Positions 22,878 through 31,516 of a stretch of 64,000 nucleotides of DNA are shown here, piece after piece. The DNA comes from Spirochaetaceae bacterium (GTDB taxonomy: Bacteria > Spirochaetota > Spirochaetia > Treponematales > Treponemataceae): contig JAGAOP010000042.1 of the NCBI GenBank assembly GCA_017623685.1, positions 1-64,000 on the forward strand. The letters are read 5' to 3'. Below the pieces are notes generated by a model. That model saw nothing but the letters and a program-made list of their open reading frames with translations, ran no database searches and was not told where the DNA came from. The translations under genes were made by a program, and so were the position numbers. Within the stretch, counting starts at the first letter, position 1; every line of letters starts with the position of its first letter.

Positions 22878-23950
22878 TGTTCCACCTCTTCATGTTTTAA
22901 AAAGTGACAACGAATAAACCTTTCTTCTTTACCAGAATAATTTATTAACAAAGGCATAGTTTCTTGGCATTTTCCTTCTCCAAGTTCTTTTGCCAAAGCA
23001 CACCTGGGGAAAAACGGACATCCAGGTTCAGGATTAGAAGGATCCGTGACTTTTCCTGGAATAGGCACAAGGGGCGTAATTGAATAATGGCTTCCAAAGG
23101 CAGGAGAAACTGAAAGCAAAGCTTTAGTATAAGGATGAATTGGGCTATTTTTAATTTGCTTCCAGCCACCCCACTCCATTATCATACCACCATACATCAC
23201 CATTATTCTATCAGAAATTTCTGCAACTAAATCAATGTTGTGGCTAATAAAAATAATAGAAATACCTCGTTTTTTTCTTAGCTCCAACAAAAGCCTTACA
23301 ATTTGACTTTGAATTGTAACATCCAATGCTGTAGTTGGTTCATCTGCGATTAAAAGCTGGCAATCTTGAGCTAGTGCTAAAGCAATTCCTATTCGTTGCA
23401 GTTGCCCTCCTGAAAACTGATGAGGAAAATTTTTAAGTCTTTCTTCTGGGCTATCAAGCCCTGTTTCTTTTAGCAAATTAACTGCTTTTTCAAAGGCATC
23501 TTTTTTTGTAATATTTTTGTCACTATTACGAAATGTTTCAAAAAACACACTGAAAATATTTTGTAGTGGATCAAAAGCTCGACCTGGTTCTTGAAAAATC
23601 ATACCGATTTTTCTGCCTCTGTAACTTCGCAATTCCTCTTTCGCAACTTTGCTATTTTTTTTACCTAAGCTGTTTGATAAATTATACAAAGCAAGAAGAT
23701 CCTTACCTTGATACAAAATACTTCCTGTGGCATTGGCATTAGTTGGAAGCAAGCCACAGATACTAGAAGTTGTTACAGTTTTTCCCGACCCAGATTCCCC
23801 TACAATTCCAAGAATTTCTCCAGGTGCTATGGAAAAAGAAACATCCCGTACAGCATAAAGTTTTGCTTTTTCAGTTCCACGATAATAGGAAAAGGTCACC
23901 GAAAGATTTTTTACTTCCAATAAAGGCTGGTTGGTTTCTATCTGATTCAT
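22871..23950 (-). CDS. oppD: Oligopeptide ABC transporter ATP-binding protein (OppD type)
   Basis: A 359-residue ATPase subunit. Walker A GESGSGKTVT, signature FSGGQLQRIGIALAL, Walker B LLIADEPTTALDVT and switch histidine FISHNI are all intact. The C-terminal extension contains GCPFFPRCALAKEL...C, the cysteine pattern of this subfamily. It overlaps oppC by four bases (ATGA) and oppF by seven, so the five opp genes are tightly coupled. Confidence 0.9.
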   Translation of the reverse strand: MNQIETNQPLLEVKNLSVTFSYYRGTEKAKLYAVRDVSFSIAPGEILGIVGESGSGKTVTTSSICGLLPTNANATGSILYQGKDLLALYNLSNSLGKKNSKVAKEELRSYRGRKIGMIFQEPGRAFDPLQNIFSVFFETFRNSDKNITKKDAFEKAVNLLKETGLDSPEERLKNFPHQFSGGQLQRIGIALALAQDCQLLIADEPTTALDVTIQSQIVRLLLELRKKRGISIIFISHNIDLVAEISDRIMVMYGGMIMEWGGWKQIKNSPIHPYTKALLSVSPAFGSHYSITPLVPIPGKVTDPSNPEPGCPFFPRCALAKELGEGKCQETMPLLINYSGKEERFIRCHFLKHEEVEQC

Positions 23951-25068
23951 TGAAACACCTTCTTTTCGGTTTCTTTTGTCTTTTTGAATAACTTAAAACG
24001 TGGAAAAACTCGGTGGTATGGATCAAAAAAGTCTCGTAGGGCATCTCCTAAAAAATTAAAAGCTAAAGTAACTGTTAGCAAAAACCACACCGGAGAAAGT
24101 AGCCAAGGATAATTTTTTAGGTTTGGCAATGTTGAAATATCCCTTTTAATTAAAGACCCCCAACTAACCGCAGGATCTGCAATTCCTAAGCCAAGATAAG
24201 ATAAAGTTGTTTCACTCATAATAAAACCTGGAACTGAAAGTGCTGTACTAACGATTAACAAACTGGCAATTTGAGGAATAATATATCTAAAAATGATGGA
24301 TAAAGAAGGGATTCCTTCAAGCTGAGCATTAAGAACATATTCCTCCCTTTTTATTGAATGAACAACTCCCCGAATAGTTCTTGCAGAACCAGGCCAACCT
24401 ACTAGCGAAAGAATAAGAGTTATTATCACATAGGATTTTCCAGAATCCATAGAGGAAGATAAAATACTTCGCAAAAATAAAATTAGGTATAGTCCAGGTA
24501 TCAACATAAAAAATTCAGCAAAACGCATTATAGACCAATCCGTTATTCCACCAAAATAACCAGCAAAGCCTCCTAAAACAATAGCCAACAACAAGGAAAT
24601 ACCTGTTGCAAGAAAACCAATTGTCAAAGATATTCGGCTTCCGTAAACAATGCGACTAAATATGTCACGACCTAAGTTATCGGTACCAAACAAAAACACA
24701 GGGTAAGAGTTGGAATCTCCTGTTCCAAAAAGATGAATATCGCAAGGAATAAAACCAAATAGTTTATATGGTGTTCCTTTTACAAAAAACTTTATGGGAT
24801 GATTTAAATCTTTTACAAATGCATATTCCCAAGTAACAGAGTTTAAAACTCTTGCCTCTTGTATTTTAAGACCAAAACCTCCTCCTTCACTATCTTTTAA
24901 TCTAAAACTTACATTGGGTGGATGATAACTCATTCCATCAAAAGCTTGAACTTGACTGTAGGGTGCAAAAAATTCAGCAAAAGCCATCATCAAATATAGA
25001 ATAATCAGTATGACCAAAGAAAACATAGCAAGAGGTCTAGTTTTTAGATAAATAAAAAACTTTTTCAT
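23947..25068 (-). CDS. oppC: Oligopeptide ABC transporter permease (OppC type)
   Basis: A 373-residue inner-membrane permease with six helices. A first helix (FSLVILIILYLMMAFAEFF) is followed by a periplasmic segment of about 100 residues that is longer than in most OppC proteins. The conserved DNLGRDIFSRIVYGSRISL precedes the transport domain, and the cytoplasmic EAA loop is VLNAQLEGIPSLSIIFRYIIPQ. The end reads NFLGDALRDFFDPY, typical of OppC. ATG 25068 is chosen because AGGGAATAAA forms its ribosome site; another in-frame ATG at 25083 overlaps the oppB stop. Confidence 0.9.
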   Translation of the reverse strand: MKKFFIYLKTRPLAMFSLVILIILYLMMAFAEFFAPYSQVQAFDGMSYHPPNVSFRLKDSEGGGFGLKIQEARVLNSVTWEYAFVKDLNHPIKFFVKGTPYKLFGFIPCDIHLFGTGDSNSYPVFLFGTDNLGRDIFSRIVYGSRISLTIGFLATGISLLLAIVLGGFAGYFGGITDWSIMRFAEFFMLIPGLYLILFLRSILSSSMDSGKSYVIITLILSLVGWPGSARTIRGVVHSIKREEYVLNAQLEGIPSLSIIFRYIIPQIASLLIVSTALSVPGFIMSETTLSYLGLGIADPAVSWGSLIKRDISTLPNLKNYPWLLSPVWFLLTVTLAFNFLGDALRDFFDPYHRVFPRFKLFKKTKETEKKVFQ

Positions 25069-25069
25069 T

Positions 25070-26149
25070 TTATTCCCTACCATAACGTATTCTTGGATCT
25101 ACAATGGCAAGAATAATATCTGCTATAACCATTCCAGCCAAAACTAAAAACGAAATGAACATTAAATTGCTTAGAACTAGGTTTATATCTTCTTGCAAAA
25201 CCGCTTCATACATAAGTCTACCAATTCCAGGATAAGCAAAAATAATTTCTAAAACCAAAGACCCTGAAAAAAGGGAAGCTAATAGGTTTGCACTTCCTGT
25301 AATATAGGGATTAAGTGTATTTCTAAAAGCATGATTAAAATAAATACGCTTTTCAGAAAGGCCTCTACTTCTAAGACTTGTAATATAAGGTTGTCCAAGC
25401 TGATCTAGCATAGTTGCACGAATTGTCCTAAGAGTTCCACCAATTCCACCTAAAAAAGCTGCTAAAAGAGGCAAAAAAATATGATGAGCATAGCTAAACA
25501 CAAATTTTCCAGGGGCTTCGCTAAAAGGAAAATCAGGATACCCAGTTACAGGGAAAAGTCCAGTTACGGAAGCAAAAAGCTGTAACAAGATTAACATTAG
25601 TATACCTGGAAAAGCGTGTAAAACCAATGCAAAAAATGTAGCTACTAAATCTGTTTTTGTCCCAGCCTTTGAAGAAAACCACACTCCTAATATAAAGGAA
25701 AAAAGGGTTATAAAAACTAAAGAAATAAGATTAAGTATAACTGAGTTAATTAATCTACTTTTAATTAAAAAAGCCACCGGAGCCCTGGAAATAAGACTTG
25801 TTCCTAAATCTCCATGAAAAACTCGTTCTAACCACATAAAATACTGAATATAAAAGGGTTTATCTAAACCTAAATCCTGCCTCATTAATTCATATTGGTT
25901 AGTGGAAAAATTATCTGAACTATGATTCATAGGAACAGAATTTCCACTAGTTCCTGAAAAAAGTTGTTGGGTCATAAGTTGATCTACAATATCCCCAGGA
26001 GCTAGTTCCATTAATCCAAAAACCACAAAACCTAGCACAAAAAGAATAACTGCCATAGTTATCAATCTGGTAACTATAAATGATAATAGTGGCATTTTTC
26101 GCTTAAATAAAAACAAGGGATAAAACAGTTTTTTTAGAAAGTTTTTCAA
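25070..26149 (-). CDS. oppB: Oligopeptide ABC transporter permease (OppB type)
   Basis: A 359-residue permease with about six membrane helices. The N-terminal RLITMAVILFVLGFVVFGLMELAPGD is the OppB/DppB entry segment; the EAA-type loop YITSLRSRGLSEKRIYFNHAFRNTL and the end LVDPRIRYGR-like motif (IVDPRIRYGRE) are characteristic. It forms the membrane channel with OppC. It lies 15 bases after oppA. Confidence 0.9.
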   Translation of the reverse strand: MKNFLKKLFYPLFLFKRKMPLLSFIVTRLITMAVILFVLGFVVFGLMELAPGDIVDQLMTQQLFSGTSGNSVPMNHSSDNFSTNQYELMRQDLGLDKPFYIQYFMWLERVFHGDLGTSLISRAPVAFLIKSRLINSVILNLISLVFITLFSFILGVWFSSKAGTKTDLVATFFALVLHAFPGILMLILLQLFASVTGLFPVTGYPDFPFSEAPGKFVFSYAHHIFLPLLAAFLGGIGGTLRTIRATMLDQLGQPYITSLRSRGLSEKRIYFNHAFRNTLNPYITGSANLLASLFSGSLVLEIIFAYPGIGRLMYEAVLQEDINLVLSNLMFISFLVLAGMVIADIILAIVDPRIRYGRE

Positions 26150-26164
26150 TCTGATATTCCTTGG

Positions 26165-28024
26165 TTATTTTTGCAAATATAAGAAAGAGGTGTTAGCTCC
26201 TCCAATATTATCATAGTAAAAGTTAGAAAAATCCCACCGATTTTGTATCGCAACAAAACTTCTACCAGTTACAAGATAGATTACAGGGCATTCTTCTAGA
26301 AGAATTTTTTGGTATTCATCCCATATCTTCTTTGCTGCTTCTTTGTCTACAGTAGAAGAGCCTTGTTCATATAAATTATCAATACGTGCCTCCCATTCAG
26401 TAGCAGGACTTTCTTGTAACGGATACCATAAATGCAAATTTCCATCACTAGGCCACACATTTGAACCTTGGGTTGGCCAATAATTTGTACCTAAGCCAAT
26501 TAAAACACTTTGCCAATCGTATGTAGAGCTAAGTTGTTCCACGATTTTTTGGAAATCAGTGTTTCTAATATTTACTGTAATTCCAACTTTAGCACATTCA
26601 TCCATAATAATTGTGGCAATATCACTAAAAATTGTACTATCAGAAGGAATAGTTAAATCAAATTCCACAAGGTTTCCTTGCATATCCACTAATAAACCTT
26701 CTGAATTTTTCTTCATACCGATTTTTGCAAAAAGTTCTTCTGCTTTTTTGATATCATATTTGTATTGTAAAAAAATTGAACTATCGTAAAAGGGATTTGC
26801 TTCTGCAAAAAAAGAATATTTTGGAGCACCTAAACCACGGTATGTTTGACTAATAATTCTATCTCGATTTAAAAGACAACTCATTCCTTGGCGGAATTCT
26901 TTTTTTGAAAACCAATTATAAAAGGGCTTATCTTTATGAATTGGGTTTTGGTTAAAACTCCATAGAGGAGCTCCTAAATCACCTTCTGAATTAAAAACAG
27001 TCCAGCCATCAGTTTGATTACCAACTTTTTGCTTTTGCAAATTTACAACTTCGTCTAACTCTTCTGGTCTTGGGGTATAAACTTCTTGCTTACCTTCTTT
27101 GAAAAGAAGATATTGAGTATTTGGATCTGAAACAATTTGTGCAACCTTTGTTTCTGGGTAAGGATATGCAACCCCATTGGAATCTTTTCTCCAATAGTCT
27201 GGATTTCTAGCAAAAACTAGTCTTTGCCCTGGACTATATTCAATTAAAAACCAGGGTCCCATAGAAGGAATCTTTTTCGGGTCAGTATCTACACTGAACA
27301 AATCCAAAACACCTTGAACACCACCTTGCTTTTTTGCTGGTTCAAAAAGGAATTTTGGTCCAAAGTTTCTATTGGTTGAAAGTAAAGGATTTGAATCTAT
27401 TCTAGGAAAATGAAATGCAAATCGTTTGTCATCAATTTTTTCTATTGTTATTCTTTTTTCTGTACCATCGGGTAATTGAGTAAACTGACTATTATATGCA
27501 GAACTACGGAATTCAGGGTCACCTTCTATTTCATCGTACCAAAAAATTACATCATCTGAAGTTACAGGTATTTTTTCTGTTGAATCATAAAAAGACCAGT
27601 ACAAATCATCTCGCAAAGTATAAACCACAGACATAGTTTGTTCTTCTTCGTTTACAATTATTTCTGGGCTGGCACAGTTAGGAACAAACTCTTTTTTTAC
27701 ATAATCATAATCAACCAAGTAATCATGCATGTGAGCCATTATGGAAGAAGTTGTGGCATCTCGTTCAGAAATTATAAGGTTAAAAGTTTTAGGATCTTCT
27801 ATCATCGAAGAATTCCATACTCCTCCAACTGCACCTGGAACATATTCTTCTCCTTGCCAAGGCTTTGATATAGTTTTAGCTAACAAAGCTGCAGTTCCAT
27901 CGGTAGTTGCTATAGAAATTTCATCAAGAGACATTTCATTACTTTTTTTACAAGAAATTATACAAATTAAAAAACTAAAAACAACAAGAAAAAATACTGC
28001 TACCTGAATAAATTTTTTTTTCAT
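26165..28024 (-). CDS. oppA: Peptide-binding lipoprotein (OppA type)
   Basis: A 619-residue family-5 extracellular solute-binding protein. The N-terminus MKKKFIQVAVFFLVVFSF...IISCKK ends in a spirochaetal-type lipobox with the lipidated cysteine in SC. The mature protein has the SBP_bac_5 pattern, including DVIFWYDEI and later MSCLLNRDRIISQTYRGLGAP and YKYDIKKAEELFAKIG. It captures oligopeptides in the periplasm for OppBCDF. GGGAGGAAATA precedes the ATG and a good promoter is upstream, so it is the first gene of the operon. Confidence 0.92.
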   Translation of the reverse strand: MKKKFIQVAVFFLVVFSFLICIISCKKSNEMSLDEISIATTDGTAALLAKTISKPWQGEEYVPGAVGGVWNSSMIEDPKTFNLIISERDATTSSIMAHMHDYLVDYDYVKKEFVPNCASPEIIVNEEEQTMSVVYTLRDDLYWSFYDSTEKIPVTSDDVIFWYDEIEGDPEFRSSAYNSQFTQLPDGTEKRITIEKIDDKRFAFHFPRIDSNPLLSTNRNFGPKFLFEPAKKQGGVQGVLDLFSVDTDPKKIPSMGPWFLIEYSPGQRLVFARNPDYWRKDSNGVAYPYPETKVAQIVSDPNTQYLLFKEGKQEVYTPRPEELDEVVNLQKQKVGNQTDGWTVFNSEGDLGAPLWSFNQNPIHKDKPFYNWFSKKEFRQGMSCLLNRDRIISQTYRGLGAPKYSFFAEANPFYDSSIFLQYKYDIKKAEELFAKIGMKKNSEGLLVDMQGNLVEFDLTIPSDSTIFSDIATIIMDECAKVGITVNIRNTDFQKIVEQLSSTYDWQSVLIGLGTNYWPTQGSNVWPSDGNLHLWYPLQESPATEWEARIDNLYEQGSSTVDKEAAKKIWDEYQKILLEECPVIYLVTGRSFVAIQNRWDFSNFYYDNIGGANTSFLYLQK

Positions 28025-28046
28025 TATTTCCTCCCAACAAAATAAT

Positions 28047-28075
28047 ATTTTAAACTACTTTTATTTACTTGTAAA
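28047..28075 (-). promoter_or_regulatory. Sigma70-type promoter of the opp operon
   Basis: On the minus strand, TTTACA (28070-28075), a 17-bp spacer and TAAAAT (28047-28052) lie about 22 bases before the oppA ATG. It is back to back with the sppA promoter. Confidence 0.65.
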
Positions 28076-28101
28076 CTACTTGTTACTGGCATATTTATAA
28101 C

Positions 28102-28130
28102 TTGCTAAAAATACAACCATTTAATATACT
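28102..28130 (+). promoter_or_regulatory. Sigma70-type promoter of sppA
   Basis: TTGCTA (28102-28107), a 17-bp spacer and TATACT (28125-28130). The -35 box coincides with the most upstream in-frame start, which argues for the later ATG at 28159. Confidence 0.65.
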
Positions 28131-28158
28131 TTTAGTAAGTTATATTAAAGGATTATTT

Positions 28159-29145
28159 ATGGAACAAAATCAAATTGACCAACAGATTATTAAAAAAGAC
28201 GTTACATCCCGAAAAGGTTTATTTATTTTTTTAGGCTTTGTAATTGTCGCCTTGGTAATTGGAATTATGAAACTATTTACAATGTGTACACAAGGAACAA
28301 GAAGTTTTTCTTCAGATGAATATATTGCAGTTGTTTATATAGAAGGAATAATAGAACCAATAAATGATTCTTACGATCATCAATGGGCAATAGATACAAT
28401 TTATAGTTTATCCACAGACCCAGATAATAAAGGAATACTTTTATATATTGATTCTCCCGGTGGAGCTGTCTACCAATCTGATGAATTATATCTTGAGCTA
28501 ATGGAATATAAGGCTGAAACCGACCGACCAATTTTTGCATATCTTGGTCCCCAAGCAACATCAGGTGGATATTACATAGCTTGTGCAGCAGATTATATTT
28601 ATGCAAATCGCAATTCCATTACTGGTTCTATTGGCGTAATTTCAGGTCAAAGTGTAGATTTATCTAAATTTTTAGAAACCCATGGGATAAAAATTAACAC
28701 CTTCTATGCAGGAAAAAACAAAGTTATGTTGGGCATAGATACTCCAGTAACTCCAGAGCAAGAAGAAATAATGCAAAAAATTGCAGATGAATGTTATCAG
28801 CAATTCACTGGAATTGTTGCAGAAAGTCGCCAATTACCACTTGAACAAGTTATCGAACTTTCTGACGGAAGGATTTATACTGCTCAACAAGCACTGGAAA
28901 ATGGGTTAATTGACGAAATTAGTCGCTTTTCCCATGTGGAAACAACTTTAAGCGAAGAATATGGAGCAGAATTATTCTACTTGTATCCAGAAATTGAAAA
29001 ATCCTTTTACGATTATCTTTTAGGGGCTTTTTCAAATAATAAAAAACCTGAAAGCATAAATACCCTTGATTCTATTCTAGAAATAACTGGATCAAATATT
29101 CCATTTCCTGCTTTTATGTATCAAGAAGGGATAGTTATTCCTTAG
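28159..29145 (+). CDS. sppA: Signal peptide peptidase SppA (S49 family)
   Basis: A 328-residue membrane-anchored serine protease that degrades cleaved signal peptides. One N-terminal anchor helix (about residues 22-43) is followed by the ClpP-like S49 domain. The nucleophile serine lies in PQATSGGYYIACAAD, LLYIDSPGGAVYQSDEL shapes the oxyanion region, and the general-base lysine of short SppA proteins is probably one of those in YAGKNKVM. DGRIYTAQQALENGLID is a further family motif. The length fits the short, tetradecameric-type SppA rather than the 67-kDa form. AAAGGA lies upstream of the ATG. Its 3' end overlaps the convergent regulator gene by 11 bases. Confidence 0.9.
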   Translation: MEQNQIDQQIIKKDVTSRKGLFIFLGFVIVALVIGIMKLFTMCTQGTRSFSSDEYIAVVYIEGIIEPINDSYDHQWAIDTIYSLSTDPDNKGILLYIDSPGGAVYQSDELYLELMEYKAETDRPIFAYLGPQATSGGYYIACAADYIYANRNSITGSIGVISGQSVDLSKFLETHGIKINTFYAGKNKVMLGIDTPVTPEQEEIMQKIADECYQQFTGIVAESRQLPLEQVIELSDGRIYTAQQALENGLIDEISRFSHVETTLSEEYGAELFYLYPEIEKSFYDYLLGAFSNNKKPESINTLDSILEITGSNIPFPAFMYQEGIVIP

Positions 29146-29776
29146 GAATTAAAGCCACTGGCCTTCTTCCCTTGGGGGGGGGGGGGGTAAAACAGGCTTG
29201 AACAGAATCCAATAAATCTACTAAAGATAAAGGTTTTCTAAACACGCAAGATATATTTAGAGATTTTAACTGATCTAAAAGGTCCTTATCTTGCACTGCA
29301 GTAACAATAAATATATAAGGCTCCCCAAAATCTTCAATATTTTTTATTTTTTTGCACAAATCGATTCCATTGCAACCTGGCAAATTTATATCTAAAATTA
29401 TTAAATCTGGCTTTTTAGATGAAATTAATGAACCTGCTTCAAAACCATCAAAGGCTTGGAATAATTCTGCTTCTGGAATTTTTTTCTCTAAATAGGTTTT
29501 AATAACATGATTTAAGCCTATTTCATCTTCTACAACAAGAATTCTGCAAGATTTTTTTTTCATATTAGACACCAGAGCCCTAGGAATTCGCATTTTGCGT
29601 TCCGTCATAAAAGCAACTAAGTCGTCTACGTAAACTCTATATTGCCCTCCAGGTGTGTTAAAAGCTTTAAGATAACCGTTTCTTATCCAGTTAATTGCTG
29701 TTTGGTTTGCTACCCCACATACATTTGCTACTTCTAATGCGGAATATACAACAGTTTTTCCTAAATCTTTTGACAT
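29135..29776 (-). CDS. MerR/excisionase-type HTH plus receiver-domain regulator
   Basis: A 213-residue regulator. Residues 8-60 are an excisionase/MerR-like helix-turn-helix (YSALEVANVCGVANQTAINWIRNGYLKAF split by the turn, then the wing GGQYRVYVDDLVAFM). Residues 74-197 are a response-regulator receiver domain: acidic pair in VVEDE, phospho-acceptor aspartate in ILDINLPGCNG, lysine in FRKPLS. DNA-binding first and receiver second is the reverse of the common order. A run of 14 C codes for four prolines just past the receiver domain, and slippage would swap only the last dozen residues. The start is chosen for GGAAGG upstream. No partner kinase is adjacent. Confidence 0.85.
   Translation of the reverse strand: MSKDLGKTVVYSALEVANVCGVANQTAINWIRNGYLKAFNTPGGQYRVYVDDLVAFMTERKMRIPRALVSNMKKKSCRILVVEDEIGLNHVIKTYLEKKIPEAELFQAFDGFEAGSLISSKKPDLIILDINLPGCNGIDLCKKIKNIEDFGEPYIFIVTAVQDKDLLDQLKSLNISCVFRKPLSLVDLLDSVQACFTPPPPKGRRPVALIPKE
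29174..29187. repeat. Homopolymer of 14 G (14 C on the coding strand)
   Basis: Fourteen consecutive G:C pairs in a strongly AT-rich window, inside the 3' end of the HTH-receiver gene. Tracts of this length are slippage-prone. One base less gives a tail that ends QWL, one base more a tail that ends GFNS; the present frame ends LIPKE. Confidence 0.95.
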
Positions 29777-29801
29777 ACGCACCTTCCTTTTAGACAAATC
29801 A

Positions 29802-29810
29802 ATTATAACA
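29802..29810 (-). promoter_or_regulatory. Extended -10 promoter of the HTH-receiver gene
   Basis: TGTTATAAT on the minus strand is a perfect extended -10 box about 25 bases before the ATG at 29776; no clear -35 is seen. Confidence 0.5.
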
Positions 29811-29871
29811 TGAAATAACAAAACAAGGTATTTCATGAGAACTAATTTACTATTATCAAAATTACTTTTCT

Positions 29872-30477
29872 TTATAAAATGGAGATTATGGAGTTAATTT
29901 GCTTCATTGAAAACCCTTTATTTCGCAAATAGCTTTCAGCAGCTACACCAGTTTTTCCTAGCTTCCTGCATTTACCTGCAGCTTTAGCGAAAAGAACATC
30001 TTCGTCAATATCAGCAAAATACTCTTCTACTACAACCTTTGCAATATTACGATCAATTCCTCTGGACATTAATTCAGATAATAATCGCAACTGACCTTCT
30101 ACGTGATTTATGGAACGCATCCTTAGCCAAGCTTGTGCAAAGCGAGTATCAGACAAATATCCTTGAACTTCTAAAAAATCCAAGGCAACTTTAATAATTG
30201 AATCATCAAAGCCTTTTCTCTTTAACTTACGAGTTAGCAAAAACCTACATTGTTCACTACGTCCAAGATAAGACATAGCCACTCGTTCAGCAGAATAGGC
30301 TAATCCGGCATCTATTAATTCCTGCATCTCTTCTTCTGAAAAACCTTCGTTAATTTTCAGTCTTTTCGCAGATACAGAAGTTAAATATGTTAGCCGCAAA
30401 AAAAAACAAGACCCTGAAGAAAATGTTATCTGATAACATTCCTTCAAGATCTGCTTTACATTGGTAATAAAAAACAC
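29872..30477 (-). CDS. recX: Regulatory protein RecX
   Basis: A 201-residue RecX family protein, which binds RecA filaments and tempers recombination and SOS activity. It shows the helical repeats of the family: ERVAMSYLGRSEQCRFLLTRKL, FDDSIIKVALDFLEVQGYLSDTRFAQAW and the later GIDRNIAKVVVEEYF. The start is a GTG that overlaps the rpsI stop by one base, with no ribosome site, so translation is probably coupled to rpsI; the first 45 residues are poorly conserved-looking, and a later start cannot be excluded. As I recall, recX next to rpsI-rplM is also the order in Treponema pallidum. Confidence 0.85.
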   Translation of the reverse strand: MFFITNVKQILKECYQITFSSGSCFFLRLTYLTSVSAKRLKINEGFSEEEMQELIDAGLAYSAERVAMSYLGRSEQCRFLLTRKLKRKGFDDSIIKVALDFLEVQGYLSDTRFAQAWLRMRSINHVEGQLRLLSELMSRGIDRNIAKVVVEEYFADIDEDVLFAKAAGKCRKLGKTGVAAESYLRNKGFSMKQINSIISIL

Positions 30478-30869
30478 TAACGCTTACTAAACTGGAAGCG
30501 ACGTCGTGCACCACGCTGTCCATACTTCTTTCTTTCAACCATACGAGAGTCACGGGTTAAGTAACCGTTGGCTTTCAAAGAAGCATAATTTTCCTGATCA
30601 ACTTGGGTTAAAGCCCTAGCCAAACCATGCAAACAAGCACCTGCTTGACCATTTAATCCACCACCTCTAACATTAATAAGTACATCAAATTTATTTTCAC
30701 TAGAAGTAACCATTAAAGGTTGGCGAACAGTTCTAACCTGTTCAGCCGTGGCAAAATATTCATCAATACCCTTGCCATTAATAACAATCTTACCACTACC
30801 TTCCCGCAGAAATACACGGGCAACAGCTGTTTTTCTTCTTCCTGTTCCAATTCCAATATTTTTTACCAC
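30477..30869 (-). CDS. rpsI: 30S ribosomal protein S9
   Basis: A 130-residue S9 protein. It has [19 protein letters not shown] at the start, the central [19 protein letters not shown] and the conserved basic tail [17 protein letters not shown], whose last residues reach the P-site tRNA. It lies 12 bases after rplM, in the standard rplM-rpsI operon. Confidence 0.97.
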   Translation of the reverse strand: MVKNIGIGTGRRKTAVARVFLREGSGKIVINGKGIDEYFATAEQVRTVRQPLMVTSSENKFDVLINVRGGGLNGQAGACLHGLARALTQVDQENYASLKANGYLTRDSRMVERKKYGQRGARRRFQFSKR

Positions 30870-30881
30870 GATATACTCCTG

Positions 30882-31310
30882 TTAAATTTCCAATGGCTGA
30901 GGATTCTGTGCTGCATGAGGATGATTTTCACCAGCATACACTTTTACATTCTTGAGCAACTTGCGACCAAGACGACCATTAGGCAACATACCTTTAATTG
31001 CCAACATTAAAGGAGCTTCTGGATGACGCTCAATTTTCTTTTCAAAAGTAAAGGACTTTAATCCACCAACATATCCTGTATGATGATAATACATTTTGTC
31101 GGTAGCCTTTGCTCCTGTAACAGCCACTTTATCAGCGTTTACAATTACTACAAAATCGCCCATTTCTTGATTAGGTGCAAATGTAGCCTTATTCTTACCC
31201 CGTAACACAACTGCAACTTTGGCAGCTACACGTCCCATGGGTTTTCCAGCCGCATCAATAATATACCAATTACGCTGGGCATCTTTTTCGTTTACGAAAA
31301 TAGTTTTCAT
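30882..31310 (-). CDS. rplM: 50S ribosomal protein L13
   Basis: A 142-residue L13 protein of standard length. It has WYIIDAAGKPMGRVAAKVAVVLRGK, the NADKVAVTGAK segment, YYHHTGYVGGLK and the GMLPNGRLGRKLLKNVKVY motif. It is first in the rplM-rpsI-recX unit, with a 110-base structured leader. AAGG is only a weak ribosome site six to seven bases upstream. Confidence 0.97.
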   Translation of the reverse strand: MKTIFVNEKDAQRNWYIIDAAGKPMGRVAAKVAVVLRGKNKATFAPNQEMGDFVVIVNADKVAVTGAKATDKMYYHHTGYVGGLKSFTFEKKIERHPEAPLMLAIKGMLPNGRLGRKLLKNVKVYAGENHPHAAQNPQPLEI

Positions 31311-31423
31311 ATATATACCTTAAAATAAAATTGTCTTTTGTTTCTGAATAACAGCATCGTTATTTAGAAACTTCGTCTGGGGTGAGCAGCCCCTTTCGAT
31401 ACGCTTTCACGCAGATATACGGG
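31311..31423 (-). promoter_or_regulatory. Structured 5' leader of rplM-rpsI (candidate ribosomal-protein control element)
   Basis: The predicted transcript leader contains two stems: GGGG/CCCC closing CTGCTCA, and a longer stem GTTTCT-AATAAC with GTTATT-AGAAAC. L13 leaders that give feedback control are known in some Firmicutes, but this sequence was not matched to them. That it regulates is an inference from structure and position. Confidence 0.4.
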
Positions 31424-31429
31424 AATTTA

Positions 31430-31459
31430 ACTATACACCAAAGCATCAGAAAATGTCAA
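31430..31459 (-). promoter_or_regulatory. Sigma70-type promoter of rplM-rpsI-recX
   Basis: A perfect TTGACA (31454-31459), an 18-bp spacer ending in TG, and TATAGT (31430-31435) on the minus strand. Confidence 0.7.
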
Positions 31460-31516
31460 GGCTTAAGCATGCAACTTTAAAAGTTGACAGCCACCATAAT
31501 AAGATTTATAAATAGC

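Noticed and set aside
30423..30439. 17-base palindrome ATGTTATC-GATAACAT as an operator
   Set aside because: It lies inside the recX coding region, away from any start, and its codons read normally; chance is sufficient.
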